Positions 8,564-17,478 are shown, numbered from the stretch's first letter. The stretch: DNA of 64,000 bases from Hoeflea sp. YIM 152468 (GCF_029210485.1 NZ_JARGET010000026.1:62001-126000), one strand, 5' to 3'. Numbers and translations are program-made. Notes: generated by a model not told the origin, from the letters alone.

Positions 8564-9460
8564 ATGACTGACCTTGCTTCGCGTGATCAAATCCGCGCCC
8601 TGCCCTGCTTTTCCGGCCAAATCGAGATCGAACCGCTAACCGGTGGACTGAGCAACGAAAACTGGCTTGTCAGCGATGGCGCTGGCCGCCATGTCGTCCG
8701 GCTCGGGCGGGATTTTCCGTTTCACCATGTCGACCGCGAGCGCGAAGTCATGACGGCTTGCGCCGCCCATGATGCCGGTTTTGCCCCGCGCGTCGAGTAC
8801 TCCCAACCCGGCATCATGGTCTCGGCCTTTGTCGATGCGAAGACCTTCGATGCAGCCGATGTGCGCGCCAATCCCGAGCGGATCGGGCGGCTGATCCATG
8901 AGTTCCACACCACGATGCCGCGTCACATCAAAGGTCCGGGCTTCATGTTCTGGGTCTTCCACGTCATCCGCGATTATGCCCGGACGCTGAAATCCGGCCA
9001 CTCGCGGATGGCTGACAATTTGCCAGCCTGGCTCGAACTGTCCGACAGCCTCGAAGCCGCCCAGTCGCCACTGCCGATCATTTTCGGACACAACGACCTG
9101 CTGCCGGCCAATTTTCTCGACGACGGCCACAAGCTCTGGCTGATCGATTTCGAGTATGCCGGCTTCTCCACCGCCATGTTCGACATCGCCGGCGCAGCCT
9201 CGAACGCCGAAATGAATGAAGACGAGGCCGCTGTGCTGCTTGAGGCCGCACTCGGTTCCCCGCCCGATCGCGCGCTGACCCAATCCTTTCACGCCATGCA
9301 GTGTGCCTCGCTGCTGCGCGAAACCCTGTGGAGTCTGGTCTCGGAACTGCATCTCGACGCACCCGGCGTGGACTATCAGGCCTACACCTCCGAAAATCTG
9401 GCTCGTCTTGACGCTGCACTTGCCCAGTACCATTCGACCTACGGAAAGACATCACCATGA
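8564..9460 (+). CDS. Choline-kinase/APH-family phosphotransferase
   Basis: This 298-residue kinase-like enzyme belongs to the aminoglycoside-phosphotransferase/choline-kinase superfamily. The catalytic HND motif is at residues 176-178, the following Asn at 183, and the metal-binding Asp at 195 (LIDFEYAG). The start at 8564 lies two bases after the permease stop; the frame stays open upstream, but there it only overlaps the permease. Its last four bases overlap the next start as ATGA. Context suggests phosphorylation of choline or a related amino alcohol brought in by the transporter. The substrate is inferred, not shown. Confidence 0.82.
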   Translation: MTDLASRDQIRALPCFSGQIEIEPLTGGLSNENWLVSDGAGRHVVRLGRDFPFHHVDREREVMTACAAHDAGFAPRVEYSQPGIMVSAFVDAKTFDAADVRANPERIGRLIHEFHTTMPRHIKGPGFMFWVFHVIRDYARTLKSGHSRMADNLPAWLELSDSLEAAQSPLPIIFGHNDLLPANFLDDGHKLWLIDFEYAGFSTAMFDIAGAASNAEMNEDEAAVLLEAALGSPPDRALTQSFHAMQCASLLRETLWSLVSELHLDAPGVDYQAYTSENLARLDAALAQYHSTYGKTSP

Positions 9461-11898
9461 CACTCCCTGACAAAGCCCAGATCGTCGTCATCGGCGGCGG
9501 CATTATCGGATGTTCGACGGCCTACCATCTGGCGCGCGACCACAAGGCCGATGTCATTGTGCTCGAGCAGGGCCAGCTGACATCGGGCTCGACCTGGCAC
9601 GCCGCCGGTCTGGTCGGGCAGCTGCGATCTTCGGCCTCCATCACCAAGGTGCTCAAATATTCCGTCGACCTCTACAAGCGGCTTGATCAGGAGACCGGGC
9701 TTGAAACCGGCTGGAAGATGTCGGGATGCCTGCGGCTTGCCACCAACCAGGACCGCTGGATCGAATACCGGCGACTGGCCACCACAGCGCAAAGCTTCGG
9801 CATGGACATGCAGTTGCTGTCGCCGCAGGAAGCCAAGGCCAAATTTCCGCTGATGCAGGTCGATGATCTCGTCGGCGCAAGCTGGCTGCCGACCGACGGG
9901 CAGGCCAGCCCGTCCGACATCACCCAGTCATTGGCCAAAGGCGCACGCATGCACGGCGCCAAGATCCATGAGAATGTCCGGGTCACCGGCTTCGACATGA
10001 AGGACGGCCGCATCACGGCAGTGAAGACCAACAAGGGCGACATCGCCTGCGAGACCGTGGTCAATTGTGCCGGGCAATGGGCGCGCCAGATTGGTGTGAT
10101 GGCGGGCATCAATGTGCCGTTGCAGCCGGTCAAGCACCAGTACGTCATCACCGAGAAGATCGACGGCCTGTCGAGCGACGCGCCGACCATTCGCGACCCT
10201 GACCGGCGTACCTATTTCAAGGAGGAGGTCGGCGGGCTGTCCTTTGGCGGCTATGAGCCCAATCCTCTCGGCTGGACCACGGGCGACGTGCCCGATAATT
10301 TCGCGTTCCAGCTTTTTGACGATGATTACGACCATTTCGAACAGCACATGACCCAGGCCATGGAGCGGGTTCCGGCGCTCAACACTGTCGGCGTCAAGCA
10401 GATGATCAACGGCCCGGAGAGCTTTACGCCGGACGGCAATTTCATTCTCGGGGCGGCGCCGGAATGCTCCAACATGTTCGTCGGCGCCGGTTTCAATGCC
10501 TTCGGCATTGCCTCGGGCGGCGGCGCCGGCTGGGTGCTGGCGCAATGGGTGATCGACGGCGAAGCGCCGCTCGATCTCTGGGTGGTCGATATCCGGCGGT
10601 TTTCCGAGATGCACAAGGACAGGCAGTGGGTCAATGATCGCACGCTCGAAGCCTATGGCAAGCACTACGCCATCGGCTTTCCCCATGTCGAGTATGAGTC
10701 CGGCCGCCCGCGCATCGTTTCCCCGCTCTATGACCGGCTCAAGACCCACCGCGCGGTCTTCGGCTCCAAGCTTGGCTGGGAACGGCCCAACTGGTTTGCA
10801 CCCGGCGGCATGGAGGCCGCTGACATTCCGACCATGGGCCGCCAGAACTGGTTCGATGCGGTTGGCGACGAACACCGCCATGTGCGCGAAAAGGTCGGCA
10901 TCTTCGACCAGTCTTCCTTTGCCAAATATGAAATCAGCGGAACCGATGCGCTCGCTGCCCTGAGCCGGATTTGCGCCAATGATGTGACCAAACCGGTCGG
11001 ACGACTGACCTATACCCAACTCCTCAACACCCGCGGCGGTATCGAGTCCGATCTGACCGTAGCGCGGTTGGCTGACGACAAATTCTACGTCGTGACAGGT
11101 ACCGGGTTCCGCACCCATGATCTGGCCTGGATCCGCGAGCATGTCCCGCAAGGCGCTGATGTGCGGATCGATGACATCACCGAGGACTATGGCACCCTGT
11201 CTCTGATGGGCCCACGGGCTCGTCACGTGCTGGAAAAAATCACCGCTGCCGATGTGTCCAACGACGCATTTCCTTTTGGCCATGTCCGCAACATCGACAT
11301 CGCCGGCAGCCGGGTTCGGGCGCTGCGCGTCACCTATGTCGGCGAACTCGGCTGGGAACTCCACATCCCGATTGACGTGATCGGCGACGTCTTCGATGCG
11401 CTGATGGACGCCGGCAAGCCCTGGGACATTCGCCCCATAGGTTACCGCGCGCTCGAATCCTTGCGTCTCGAGAAGGGCTATCGCGCCTGGGGCTCGGACA
11501 TTACCCCCAATGACACGCCGTTCGAGGCAGGTCTCGGCTGGGCGGTGCGGCGGAACTCGAATGCCGGCTTCATCGGCGAGGCCGCCCTCAAGGCAATGGC
11601 CGGCCAGCCCCTGACCAAACGCTTTGCAGGCTTTGTGATCGACGATCCGGACGCTGTTCTGGTCGGACGGGAAACCATCTTGCGCAATGGCCAGCCAGTC
11701 GGCTACCTCACCTCAGGCGGGTATGGCTACACACTCGGCAAGAGCATCGGTTATGGCTATGTCCGCAATGAGGAAGGCGTGTCGAAAGAATTCCTTGAGC
11801 AGGGTGACTACGAACTGGTCATTGCTCTTGACCGGGTTCCGGCCCGGATCGGCCTGAAACCCTTTTTCGACCCGGCCAACACCAGGGTCAAAGCCTGA
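9457..11898 (+). CDS. Dimethylglycine/sarcosine dehydrogenase-like flavoprotein with folate-binding GcvT domain
   Basis: This 813-residue enzyme has an N-terminal FAD-dependent DAO domain (GGGIIG at residues 13-18) and a C-terminal aminomethyltransferase (GcvT) half from about residue 430. The motif STWHAAG puts a His at residue 48, where family members attach FAD covalently. Members demethylate dimethylglycine or sarcosine and pass the one-carbon unit to tetrahydrofolate. ATGA overlap with the kinase gene shows operonic coupling. With the betaine transporter upstream, an N-methyl-glycine substrate is likely. No enzyme converting betaine to dimethylglycine is visible in the window, so the substrate may enter already demethylated. 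Confidence 0.88.
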   Translation: MTLPDKAQIVVIGGGIIGCSTAYHLARDHKADVIVLEQGQLTSGSTWHAAGLVGQLRSSASITKVLKYSVDLYKRLDQETGLETGWKMSGCLRLATNQDRWIEYRRLATTAQSFGMDMQLLSPQEAKAKFPLMQVDDLVGASWLPTDGQASPSDITQSLAKGARMHGAKIHENVRVTGFDMKDGRITAVKTNKGDIACETVVNCAGQWARQIGVMAGINVPLQPVKHQYVITEKIDGLSSDAPTIRDPDRRTYFKEEVGGLSFGGYEPNPLGWTTGDVPDNFAFQLFDDDYDHFEQHMTQAMERVPALNTVGVKQMINGPESFTPDGNFILGAAPECSNMFVGAGFNAFGIASGGGAGWVLAQWVIDGEAPLDLWVVDIRRFSEMHKDRQWVNDRTLEAYGKHYAIGFPHVEYESGRPRIVSPLYDRLKTHRAVFGSKLGWERPNWFAPGGMEAADIPTMGRQNWFDAVGDEHRHVREKVGIFDQSSFAKYEISGTDALAALSRICANDVTKPVGRLTYTQLLNTRGGIESDLTVARLADDKFYVVTGTGFRTHDLAWIREHVPQGADVRIDDITEDYGTLSLMGPRARHVLEKITAADVSNDAFPFGHVRNIDIAGSRVRALRVTYVGELGWELHIPIDVIGDVFDALMDAGKPWDIRPIGYRALESLRLEKGYRAWGSDITPNDTPFEAGLGWAVRRNSNAGFIGEAALKAMAGQPLTKRFAGFVIDDPDAVLVGRETILRNGQPVGYLTSGGYGYTLGKSIGYGYVRNEEGVSKEFLEQGDYELVIALDRVPARIGLKPFFDPANTRVKA

Positions 11899-11911
11899 GC
11901 CGGGGCAGAAC

Positions 11912-12544
11912 TCAGCTCAGCTTCAGCGCAATGCAGCGGCTCGGCGTGGTTCCTTTCTCGCCGGGCATCGACACGTAAGGCCCGGTGTCATCGACAAGGC
12001 TGCAGATATCGGCAGCTTGAAGGTCAGAAATCCGCTGACTGAAACTCGTCTGCCAGAGCTTGTCCTTGACCGTCAGGACAAGGATTCCGCCCGATGCGCA
12101 AATTCGCAGCAGATCATCCAGCCCCTCGATCCCGACATGGCCCGACGTGAACACGCCAGCCGAAATGATCGCCGCAAAATGATGGTCGCTGAAGGGCAAC
12201 GTGCTCCCGAGCGCGGCCTTGTGCAGCCTTTTGTAAACACCCTTGCGCTCGGCCACTGCCAGCATACCGGTTGAAACATCCAGCGCATCGACATCGCAGT
12301 AGCCGGTGATCGCCAGCCACTCGCCGATCAGCCCGGTGCCCGCACCGGCATCGAGCAAAGGCCCGGCGCCTTTCGGGACGTGCCGTGCGAGCATCGCCAA
12401 AGATATCGCGGGGTGCCGGTAACCGGCGAGCGACATGTCACCATCGTATTGTTCGGCCCATAAATCATAGACCCGCGCCACATCGTCGACGCTTTCAGCC
12501 TGGTAGACAGCTCCCAGTCGGGCCGTCTTGTCTTCAGAGGTCAT
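11912..12544 (-). CDS. Class I SAM-dependent methyltransferase
   Basis: This protein is about 210 residues, with the Rossmann SAM-binding motif LLDAGAGTGLIG and later methyltransferase elements (ALDVSTGMLAVAE). The start is placed at 12544, where GGAG sits six bases upstream; an ATG 14 codons further out (12586) has no clear ribosome-binding site. It ends 13 bases from the convergent flavoprotein gene. The 99 bases to its other side are a divergent promoter shared with a kinase-like gene. The substrate is unknown. Adjacency to choline/betaine genes makes an amine or phospholipid-headgroup methylation possible but unproven. Confidence 0.8.
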   Translation of the reverse strand: MTSEDKTARLGAVYQAESVDDVARVYDLWAEQYDGDMSLAGYRHPAISLAMLARHVPKGAGPLLDAGAGTGLIGEWLAITGYCDVDALDVSTGMLAVAERKGVYKRLHKAALGSTLPFSDHHFAAIISAGVFTSGHVGIEGLDDLLRICASGGILVLTVKDKLWQTSFSQRISDLQAADICSLVDDTGPYVSMPGEKGTTPSRCIALKLS

Positions 12545-12643
12545 GTCCAGCTCCAGTGTTGATGCGCACTCGGTTACCATAGCCATTTCAACATCTTTGT
12601 GGAAATGTGCGGGAACAGTTAAAACAAGGAGATGTACTGCCCC

Positions 12644-13555
12644 ATGCCCGATAACACCGAAAGCATGCTGCGCACCAGTCTTTCAGACATCCCGTCACTT
12701 GCCGGCTACACAGGACCTGTCGAACGTCTGGGAGGCCTGACCAATCTGGTCTTCCGGGTCGGTGATGCCTGTGTGCGCCTGCCCGGCGCCGGCACAGAAG
12801 AATACATCAACAGAGCCCATGAAGCGGTCGCCGCGCGTGCTGCTGCCGACGCCGGGGTCAGCCCCGAGGTCATTCATGCCGATCCCGAAACCGGCATCAT
12901 GGCCACCCGTTTTGTCGAGGGAGCCACGACCATGACACCTGACGCGTTTCGCGCCGATATCGGCGCTGTTCGTCGGGCCGGCGAAGCCTTTCGCCAATTG
13001 CACACGTCCGGAGCTCAATTCCCCTTTACCTTCGAGTTGTTCGCCATGATCGACGAGTATCTGGCAATCCTGTCGACCAGGGAGGTGGCCTTGCCGGAAG
13101 GCTATCATGACGTGGTCAGCGAAGCCCAGACGGTGAGGGCCGCGTTGGCGCGCAACCCCGTCGACCTGGTCGCCTGCCACTGCGATCCATTATGCGAGAA
13201 CTTCATCGACACGGGCGAGCGCATTTTTATCGTTGATTGGGAATATTCCGGCATGAACGACCCGATGTGGGACCTGGGCGACCTTTCGGTGGAAGGCGAG
13301 TTTGATGCCCGGCAGGATCAGGCTCTGTTGCAGGCTTATTGCGGCGGCACGCCTAATTCCGCAGACCAGGCGCGCATGATCATTTACAAGGCGATGTGTG
13401 ACTTGTTGTGGACGCTGTGGGGCCTGATCCAGCTCGCCAACGGCAATCCGGCGGAGGATTTTCGCGCCTATGCCGACGGCCGCTTCGCCCGCTGCAGAAA
13501 GCTGATAGCCAGTGCCGAATTCGCTGACAGCCTGAGCACGCTACAAACAGCCTGA
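12644..13555 (+). CDS. Second choline-kinase/APH-family phosphotransferase
   Basis: This 303-residue protein carries the kinase-like motif HCD at residues 179-181 (HCDPLCENF), Asn186 and the metal-binding Asp198 (IFIVDWEYSG). That is close to choline/ethanolamine kinases, including LicA-type enzymes. AAGGAG at 12626-12631 lies just before an ATG at 12632 with no spacing, so the next in-frame ATG at 12644 (12-base spacing) is preferred. It is only distantly similar to the kinase at 8564 apart from motifs. It stands alone, divergent from the methyltransferase. Likely role: phosphorylating choline or a similar alcohol. Confidence 0.8.
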   Translation: MPDNTESMLRTSLSDIPSLAGYTGPVERLGGLTNLVFRVGDACVRLPGAGTEEYINRAHEAVAARAAADAGVSPEVIHADPETGIMATRFVEGATTMTPDAFRADIGAVRRAGEAFRQLHTSGAQFPFTFELFAMIDEYLAILSTREVALPEGYHDVVSEAQTVRAALARNPVDLVACHCDPLCENFIDTGERIFIVDWEYSGMNDPMWDLGDLSVEGEFDARQDQALLQAYCGGTPNSADQARMIIYKAMCDLLWTLWGLIQLANGNPAEDFRAYADGRFARCRKLIASAEFADSLSTLQTA

Positions 13556-13929
13556 CATCAATTGGAATTCGACACAGGCGCACCCCTGCTGCGCCGGCAT
13601 GTCTCGGCCTTCCTCTCACAAGTCTCTGTCGATGCACATCGTGCTTCAGAAGTGAGGCAGACAGGATACCGGCGTACAAGACCGCAGCTCAATCACGCCG
13701 CTTGCCACCTGGTTGCTTGCGTGGCGTTACCAGAGGTTGAAGTCTGTAAGCATTTCTTTGCTCCGGCAATCCGGTCATACCGCCTCCCCAGCCTCGCCCG
13801 ACACGGTCAAACTGCCGTATAGATGCACATCGACCAATCAACCCCAGGGAACTTTACTGACACAACCACGTTTACGGATTGTGGGGCCGACGCATGGTGC
13901 TGGCCTGAATACATCCAAGGAGATTTCCA
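13556..13929. other. Intergenic region containing a stress promoter
   Basis: These 374 bp separate the kinase-like gene from the microprotein gene. An 86-codon open frame at 13562-13822 has no ribosome-binding site or recognisable features and is not called. The supportable content is the promoter at 13848-13872 and a 57-base leader before the start at 13930. Confidence 0.5.
13848..13872 (+). promoter_or_regulatory. EcfG/RpoE2-type general stress response promoter
   Basis: GGAAC at 13848-13852 and CGTT at 13869-13872 are separated by exactly 16 bases. This matches the consensus recognised by the alphaproteobacterial general-stress sigma factor EcfG (RpoE2 in Sinorhizobium). It lies 58 bases upstream of the microprotein start, a normal distance. 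The match is exact at both hexamer cores, but transcription was not tested here. Confidence 0.8.
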
Positions 13930-14004
13930 ATGCATGGAATCATTTATCTGGTTGGCCTCGTGGTCGTAGTCTTGTTCATCCTCTCCCTGCTCGGCTTGCG
14001 GTAA
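13930..14004 (+). CDS. 24-residue membrane microprotein
   Basis: This small gene encodes 24 residues: MHG, then one continuous hydrophobic helix (IIYLVGLVVVVLFILSLLGL), then a C-terminal Arg. A strong AAGGAG site lies seven bases before the ATG. It ends four bases before the next gene, so the two are one transcript. An EcfG-type promoter lies just upstream. Similar one-helix microproteins are, to my recollection, common next to stress-regulated membrane proteins in rhizobia, but none has a function I can name. It probably sits in the inner membrane and may partner the downstream protein. Confidence 0.75.
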   Translation: MHGIIYLVGLVVVVLFILSLLGLR

Positions 14005-14008
14005 GACG

Positions 14009-14623
14009 ATGGAGCCGACAGGGGTAAAATCTGCACCGGTTCACTCGGATAATTTGCCCCATGGGCAATCCTATCTCGAATGGGGTGCAGTATGGGGTGG
14101 TGGCGTCGTCGCTATCGCCACATCCACGGTCCTCGGACAATTCGGATCAACCGGCGGGCTCGCGCTGGGCGACCCCATGCTCGCCAGTGGTGAACCTTCC
14201 TGGCAGGTGCTGGTCGCCAGTCTTTGGCTGTTTGTCATGGCGCTGGCCAGTTCAGCAGGAGGCGGATACATCGCCGGCCGCATGCGCAGCCGCTGGAATG
14301 ATGCTCCCAAGACCGAGGTTGAGTTCCGCGATGGTGTCCACGGCCTGTCCGTCTGGGCGGTCTCGACAATAGTGGTCGCCGCTTTTGCAGCGAGTGCTGC
14401 CGCACTTGCAGCACTCGGTGTCGAGGCAGATGCTACCGCAACGGATCTTCCGGCAAATGTCGTCGAATACACCCAGACCATTACCCTGGTCTATGGTTTT
14501 GCGACCGCTGCGGCGAGCGCATTGGGCGCCGGCGCAGCCTGGTGGTTTGCCAGCCTCGGCGGCAGTCATCGCGACGAAGGCACAGACGTCCACCTTCTGA
14601 CGCCGCGGTTCCTGAGGCGCTGA
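14009..14623 (+). CDS. Four-helix membrane protein of the rhizobial 'PhnA-like' hypothetical type
   Basis: This 204-residue inner-membrane protein has predicted helices near residues 24-46, 66-91, 112-137 and 157-183, rich in Gly and Ala. There are no catalytic motifs. Genome annotations often label similar proteins 'PhnA-like', but nothing here links it to phosphonate chemistry. It follows the microprotein by four bases and shares its stress promoter, so a role in envelope stress tolerance is reasonable. Function is unknown; the annotation rests on topology and context. Confidence 0.75.
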   Translation: MEPTGVKSAPVHSDNLPHGQSYLEWGAVWGGGVVAIATSTVLGQFGSTGGLALGDPMLASGEPSWQVLVASLWLFVMALASSAGGGYIAGRMRSRWNDAPKTEVEFRDGVHGLSVWAVSTIVVAAFAASAAALAALGVEADATATDLPANVVEYTQTITLVYGFATAAASALGAGAAWWFASLGGSHRDEGTDVHLLTPRFLRR

Positions 14624-14658
14624 CACCTCGCCCTGTCAGCAGACTGTAAAACCAATCA

Positions 14659-14690
14659 GGGGCGCCACATTGCGGCGCCCCTTTCTTTCT
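14659..14690 (+). terminator. Rho-independent terminator
   Basis: A perfect 8-bp GC stem (14659-14666 with 14674-14681) with a 7-nt loop is followed by TTTCTTTCT. It lies 36 bases after the membrane-protein stop and 42 bases beyond the end of the convergent binding-protein gene, and may serve both. Confidence 0.85.
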
Positions 14691-14722
14691 GCATGCTGCC
14701 GATCCAAAACCGGCCGCACAGC

Positions 14723-15979
14723 CTATTTCATCGAGGCCTTGACCTCGGCCACATCGGCGGCTGTCATCTCGCCGATGGTGACCACTTCGCCGTCCTTGAT
14801 CTGCCAGAGGCGGAACGGGCCGGAGATATCGCCGTACTGGTCGAACGACACATTGCCGATCACGCCCTGATAATTGATTGCCTTGCCCTCGCCGATCAGC
14901 GCCAGCGCCTTCTTGAACTCTTCGGGCCCGGCATAGATCACTTCACCTTCAGGATCGACCACCGAGCGGATCGCATCTCGAATGGAGTCGGATTCGGCCT
15001 TGCCTGCCTTGGCAACAGCCAGCCCGACAATCGCGCCGGCATCATAAGACCGGTCAGCCGCCGGTGCCGATGGCGCGATGCCGCCGGAGAACGCTTCATA
15101 ATTGGCATAGAAATATTTTGTCGATTCCGTCTCGGTGGTGCCCGACGATGTGCCATAGGCGCCGTCGAGATATTGCGCACCGACCGCCTCGATGAAATCG
15201 GTCGAGTTCATGCCGTCATTGAGCAGAAAATTCTGCGGACCACCCTGGCTGATCCAGGCGCGCGCCACGGTGGCTCCATCCACCGGATAGCTGATCAGGT
15301 AAAGCGCCTCCGGGTCGCCATCCATCGCGGCGGTGACTTCGGCGCTGTAGTTCGGCTGATTTTCATTGTAGGGCGTGGCCGAGGTAATCTCGCCGCCCAG
15401 GGCTTCGTAGGAGGCCTTGAATTCGCGCATCATATTGAGGCCGAAATCATTGTTTACGTGGATAATCGCGAGTTTTGTCAGGCCCGAATCCATCGCATAT
15501 TTCGCGGCCGCAATGCCCTGCAGCGCGTCCGAGGTAATGGTGCGGAAAAAGTAGCCGCCAGTCTTGCCGTCACGGCTGAGCTGCGTCAGCGTCGGGCTGG
15601 AGGACGCGGGCGATACCTGCACCACACCGGCGGCGGCGGTTACCGAGGTCAGGATCGGAATCGACACCGATGAGATTATGCCGCCAATGACAACCGGCAC
15701 CTGTTTGACATTGACCAGCTGGGTTGCCTGATCAACGGCGACATTGCCCTGGCTTTGGCTGTCACGGGTATCCGTCACCAACTGACAATCCAGCACGCCA
15801 CCGGCTTCATTGATGTCGCGGAAGGCCATTTCCACCGATTTCGCGCCAGCCTGGCCATAGGCGCCGGCGGGTCCGGTCAGTTCCATCACCATGCCGATGG
15901 TGATGTCGCACGCCTGCGAACTCAGCGCCGAGGCACAGAGCATGGCCATGGCAAGGCCGGATTTTCTGATCATGTTCAT
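14723..15979 (-). CDS. Branched-chain amino-acid-type (LivK-like) ABC substrate-binding protein
   Basis: This 418-residue periplasmic binding protein belongs to the Leu/Ile/Val family (type I fold). A Sec signal peptide occupies about residues 1-23 (ending SSQA), and the mature protein begins CDITIGMVMELTGPAGAYGQ, typical of this family. The start at 15979 is set by AAGGAG seven bases upstream and by the signal peptide, although the frame stays open for 49 more codons. It is the last gene of the GntR-led minus-strand unit; its permeases and ATPases are in the divergent plus-strand unit. Ligand unknown; amides, urea and amino acids are all possible for the family. Confidence 0.88.
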   Translation of the reverse strand: MNMIRKSGLAMAMLCASALSSQACDITIGMVMELTGPAGAYGQAGAKSVEMAFRDINEAGGVLDCQLVTDTRDSQSQGNVAVDQATQLVNVKQVPVVIGGIISSVSIPILTSVTAAAGVVQVSPASSSPTLTQLSRDGKTGGYFFRTITSDALQGIAAAKYAMDSGLTKLAIIHVNNDFGLNMMREFKASYEALGGEITSATPYNENQPNYSAEVTAAMDGDPEALYLISYPVDGATVARAWISQGGPQNFLLNDGMNSTDFIEAVGAQYLDGAYGTSSGTTETESTKYFYANYEAFSGGIAPSAPAADRSYDAGAIVGLAVAKAGKAESDSIRDAIRSVVDPEGEVIYAGPEEFKKALALIGEGKAINYQGVIGNVSFDQYGDISGPFRLWQIKDGEVVTIGEMTAADVAEVKASMK

Positions 15980-16019
15980 TCGCGTTCTCCTTGTTATGGG
16001 GCCTCTCCCGCCCGCTTTG

Positions 16020-16424
16020 TTATGTCGAAATCCACGTTTCCTGCAGCTGCCGCCAAACCACGCCCTCCGGTGCGTTCGGGTCGGCGCTGAACACGGCAGA
16101 GGAGCGACGGGCAGATTTCTGACCATCGATCACCTGGTGTTCGTCGTAAATCAAAAGCGCAACATCGTCATTGAGCTGCCGCGCTGCAATCAAATCCACT
16201 CTGATTTCGAAATCCGCCGGACGTTTGCCGCGCGCGCCGGTGATCATGCCGACAATGGCGTCGGTGCCAATGGTGGTGCCGTCAGGTTCAATCATCATCA
16301 TGTCCGGCGCAAAGGCACGGATCGATCTCTCAAGCTCCGCTTCTCCGGCCCGGCCCGTGAACCACTCGACAAAGAAAACGTGCCGGTTGATGACTTCGGC
16401 CTGTGCGCACGCGATCAGATCCAT
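16020..16424 (-). CDS. NTF2-like (SnoaL/DUF4440-type) protein
   Basis: This 134-residue protein has the length and pattern of the NTF2-like fold: an N-terminal helix pair, a central segment IEPDGTTIGTDAIVGMI, and a C-terminal strand ending VVWRQLQETW. Members are small enzymes, isomerases or ligand carriers, and motifs here do not say which. It starts four bases after the reductase stop and lies 40 bases before the binding-protein gene, so it is part of the same unit. A catabolic or ligand-handling role in this pathway is inferred from context only. Confidence 0.6.
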   Translation of the reverse strand: MDLIACAQAEVINRHVFFVEWFTGRAGEAELERSIRAFAPDMMMIEPDGTTIGTDAIVGMITGARGKRPADFEIRVDLIAARQLNDDVALLIYDEHQVIDGQKSARRSSAVFSADPNAPEGVVWRQLQETWIST

Positions 16425-16428
16425 CGGC

Positions 16429-17478
16429 TCAGTGCCCCTCTTTGTTGAGATTGTACTTCATCACCGAGCCATGCTTGCCGCTCCTGTCCCGCTCCAGCGT
16501 GTAGACGTCGCCGGGCACCGGGTTGGCACGCGCCAGGACCGCATCGATCTCGGCATAATCCTGCGCGCTGAGCTCAATGCCGGGGATCGCCAGATTGCGC
16601 TCGAGATGATTGCGATTGCGCGCGCCGACAATCACTGCTGCCACGCCCGGGCGTTCAAGCACGGCCCGGCTGGCGATCGAGGCAATGTCACTGCCATGAC
16701 GGGCGGCAACAGATGCAAGCACGTCCAGCAGGTCCTGGAACAACGGCCAGCCACCGAATTCGTCCACAATCAGCTTGTACTTGATCAGCGAGCGGTTTTC
16801 GAAAGGCGGCTGAAGCTCCGGCACACCAAGCATCCGTTCCGAAAACAGCCCGCCTGCGACAGATCCGTAGCACAGCAAGTTGACGCCATGGGCCTGGGCC
16901 GCTTGCACCATCGAGCGCGACGGCCGCTCATCGATCAGCGAATACTGAACCTGCATCGACACCAGCGGCACGCCGGCGTTGATGATCCGCAGCATTTGTT
17001 CGGTGTCGAAATTGGTTCCGCCGATATTGGCGATCTTGCCTTCCTGCCTGAGGTCCGCAAGCCAGGCGGCGACTTCCACCTGACGGTCAATCTCGTAGTC
17101 CCACCAGTGGAACTGAACCAGGTTGAGTTGTTCCAGCCCAAGCCGCGACAGCGAGGTTTCGATGCCTTCGGCCACATCGGCCCGGGTCAAGGTTTCGAGC
17201 TTGCCGAGATCCGGTACGAATTTCGTGTGTACCTTGATCCGGTTCAACGCCTCGGCGCCGCGAACCCGGCTGTACTCTTTCCGGAACTCGCCGATCATGG
17301 CTTCCACACCGGTGTAGATATCAGCGCAGTCGAACGTCGTGATTCCGGCATCGGCAAAGGCGATCATGTCTTCAATTCCGGCCTGCCGGTCGATCTCGCC
17401 ATGGCCACCCGCCAACTGCCAGCCGCCCTTGATGACACGAGAAATCCGGTGTCCTGGCGCCAGGTCAAACGTCTGCAT
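16429..17478 (-). CDS. Aldo/keto reductase
   Basis: This 349-residue NAD(P)H-dependent oxidoreductase has a TIM-barrel fold. Visible catalytic elements are the Asp/Tyr pair in FDCADIYTG, the Lys in VHTKFVPD and the His in VQFHWWDYE. The start at 17478 is preferred over 17484 because GGGAG then lies six bases upstream. It overlaps the TIGR04076-like gene by 14 bases. It shares LQFHWW/VQFHWW and other motifs with the reductase half of the fusion protein at 22026, so the locus carries two related reductases. Substrate unknown. Confidence 0.87.
   Translation of the reverse strand: MQTFDLAPGHRISRVIKGGWQLAGGHGEIDRQAGIEDMIAFADAGITTFDCADIYTGVEAMIGEFRKEYSRVRGAEALNRIKVHTKFVPDLGKLETLTRADVAEGIETSLSRLGLEQLNLVQFHWWDYEIDRQVEVAAWLADLRQEGKIANIGGTNFDTEQMLRIINAGVPLVSMQVQYSLIDERPSRSMVQAAQAHGVNLLCYGSVAGGLFSERMLGVPELQPPFENRSLIKYKLIVDEFGGWPLFQDLLDVLASVAARHGSDIASIASRAVLERPGVAAVIVGARNRNHLERNLAIPGIELSAQDYAEIDAVLARANPVPGDVYTLERDRSGKHGSVMKYNLNKEGH

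Noticed and set aside
9928-11364. A 478-codon open frame on the minus strand
   Set aside because: It is antisense to the dimethylglycine dehydrogenase-like gene, which has full domain support. The frame has no motifs or ribosome-binding site.
12632-12643. Earlier ATG for the second choline-kinase-like gene
   Set aside because: AAGGAG directly abuts this ATG with no spacing, so initiation there is unlikely; the ATG at 12644 is preferred.
13562-13822. An 86-codon open frame in an intergenic region
   Set aside because: No ribosome-binding site, atypical composition and no motif; it ends before the stress promoter.
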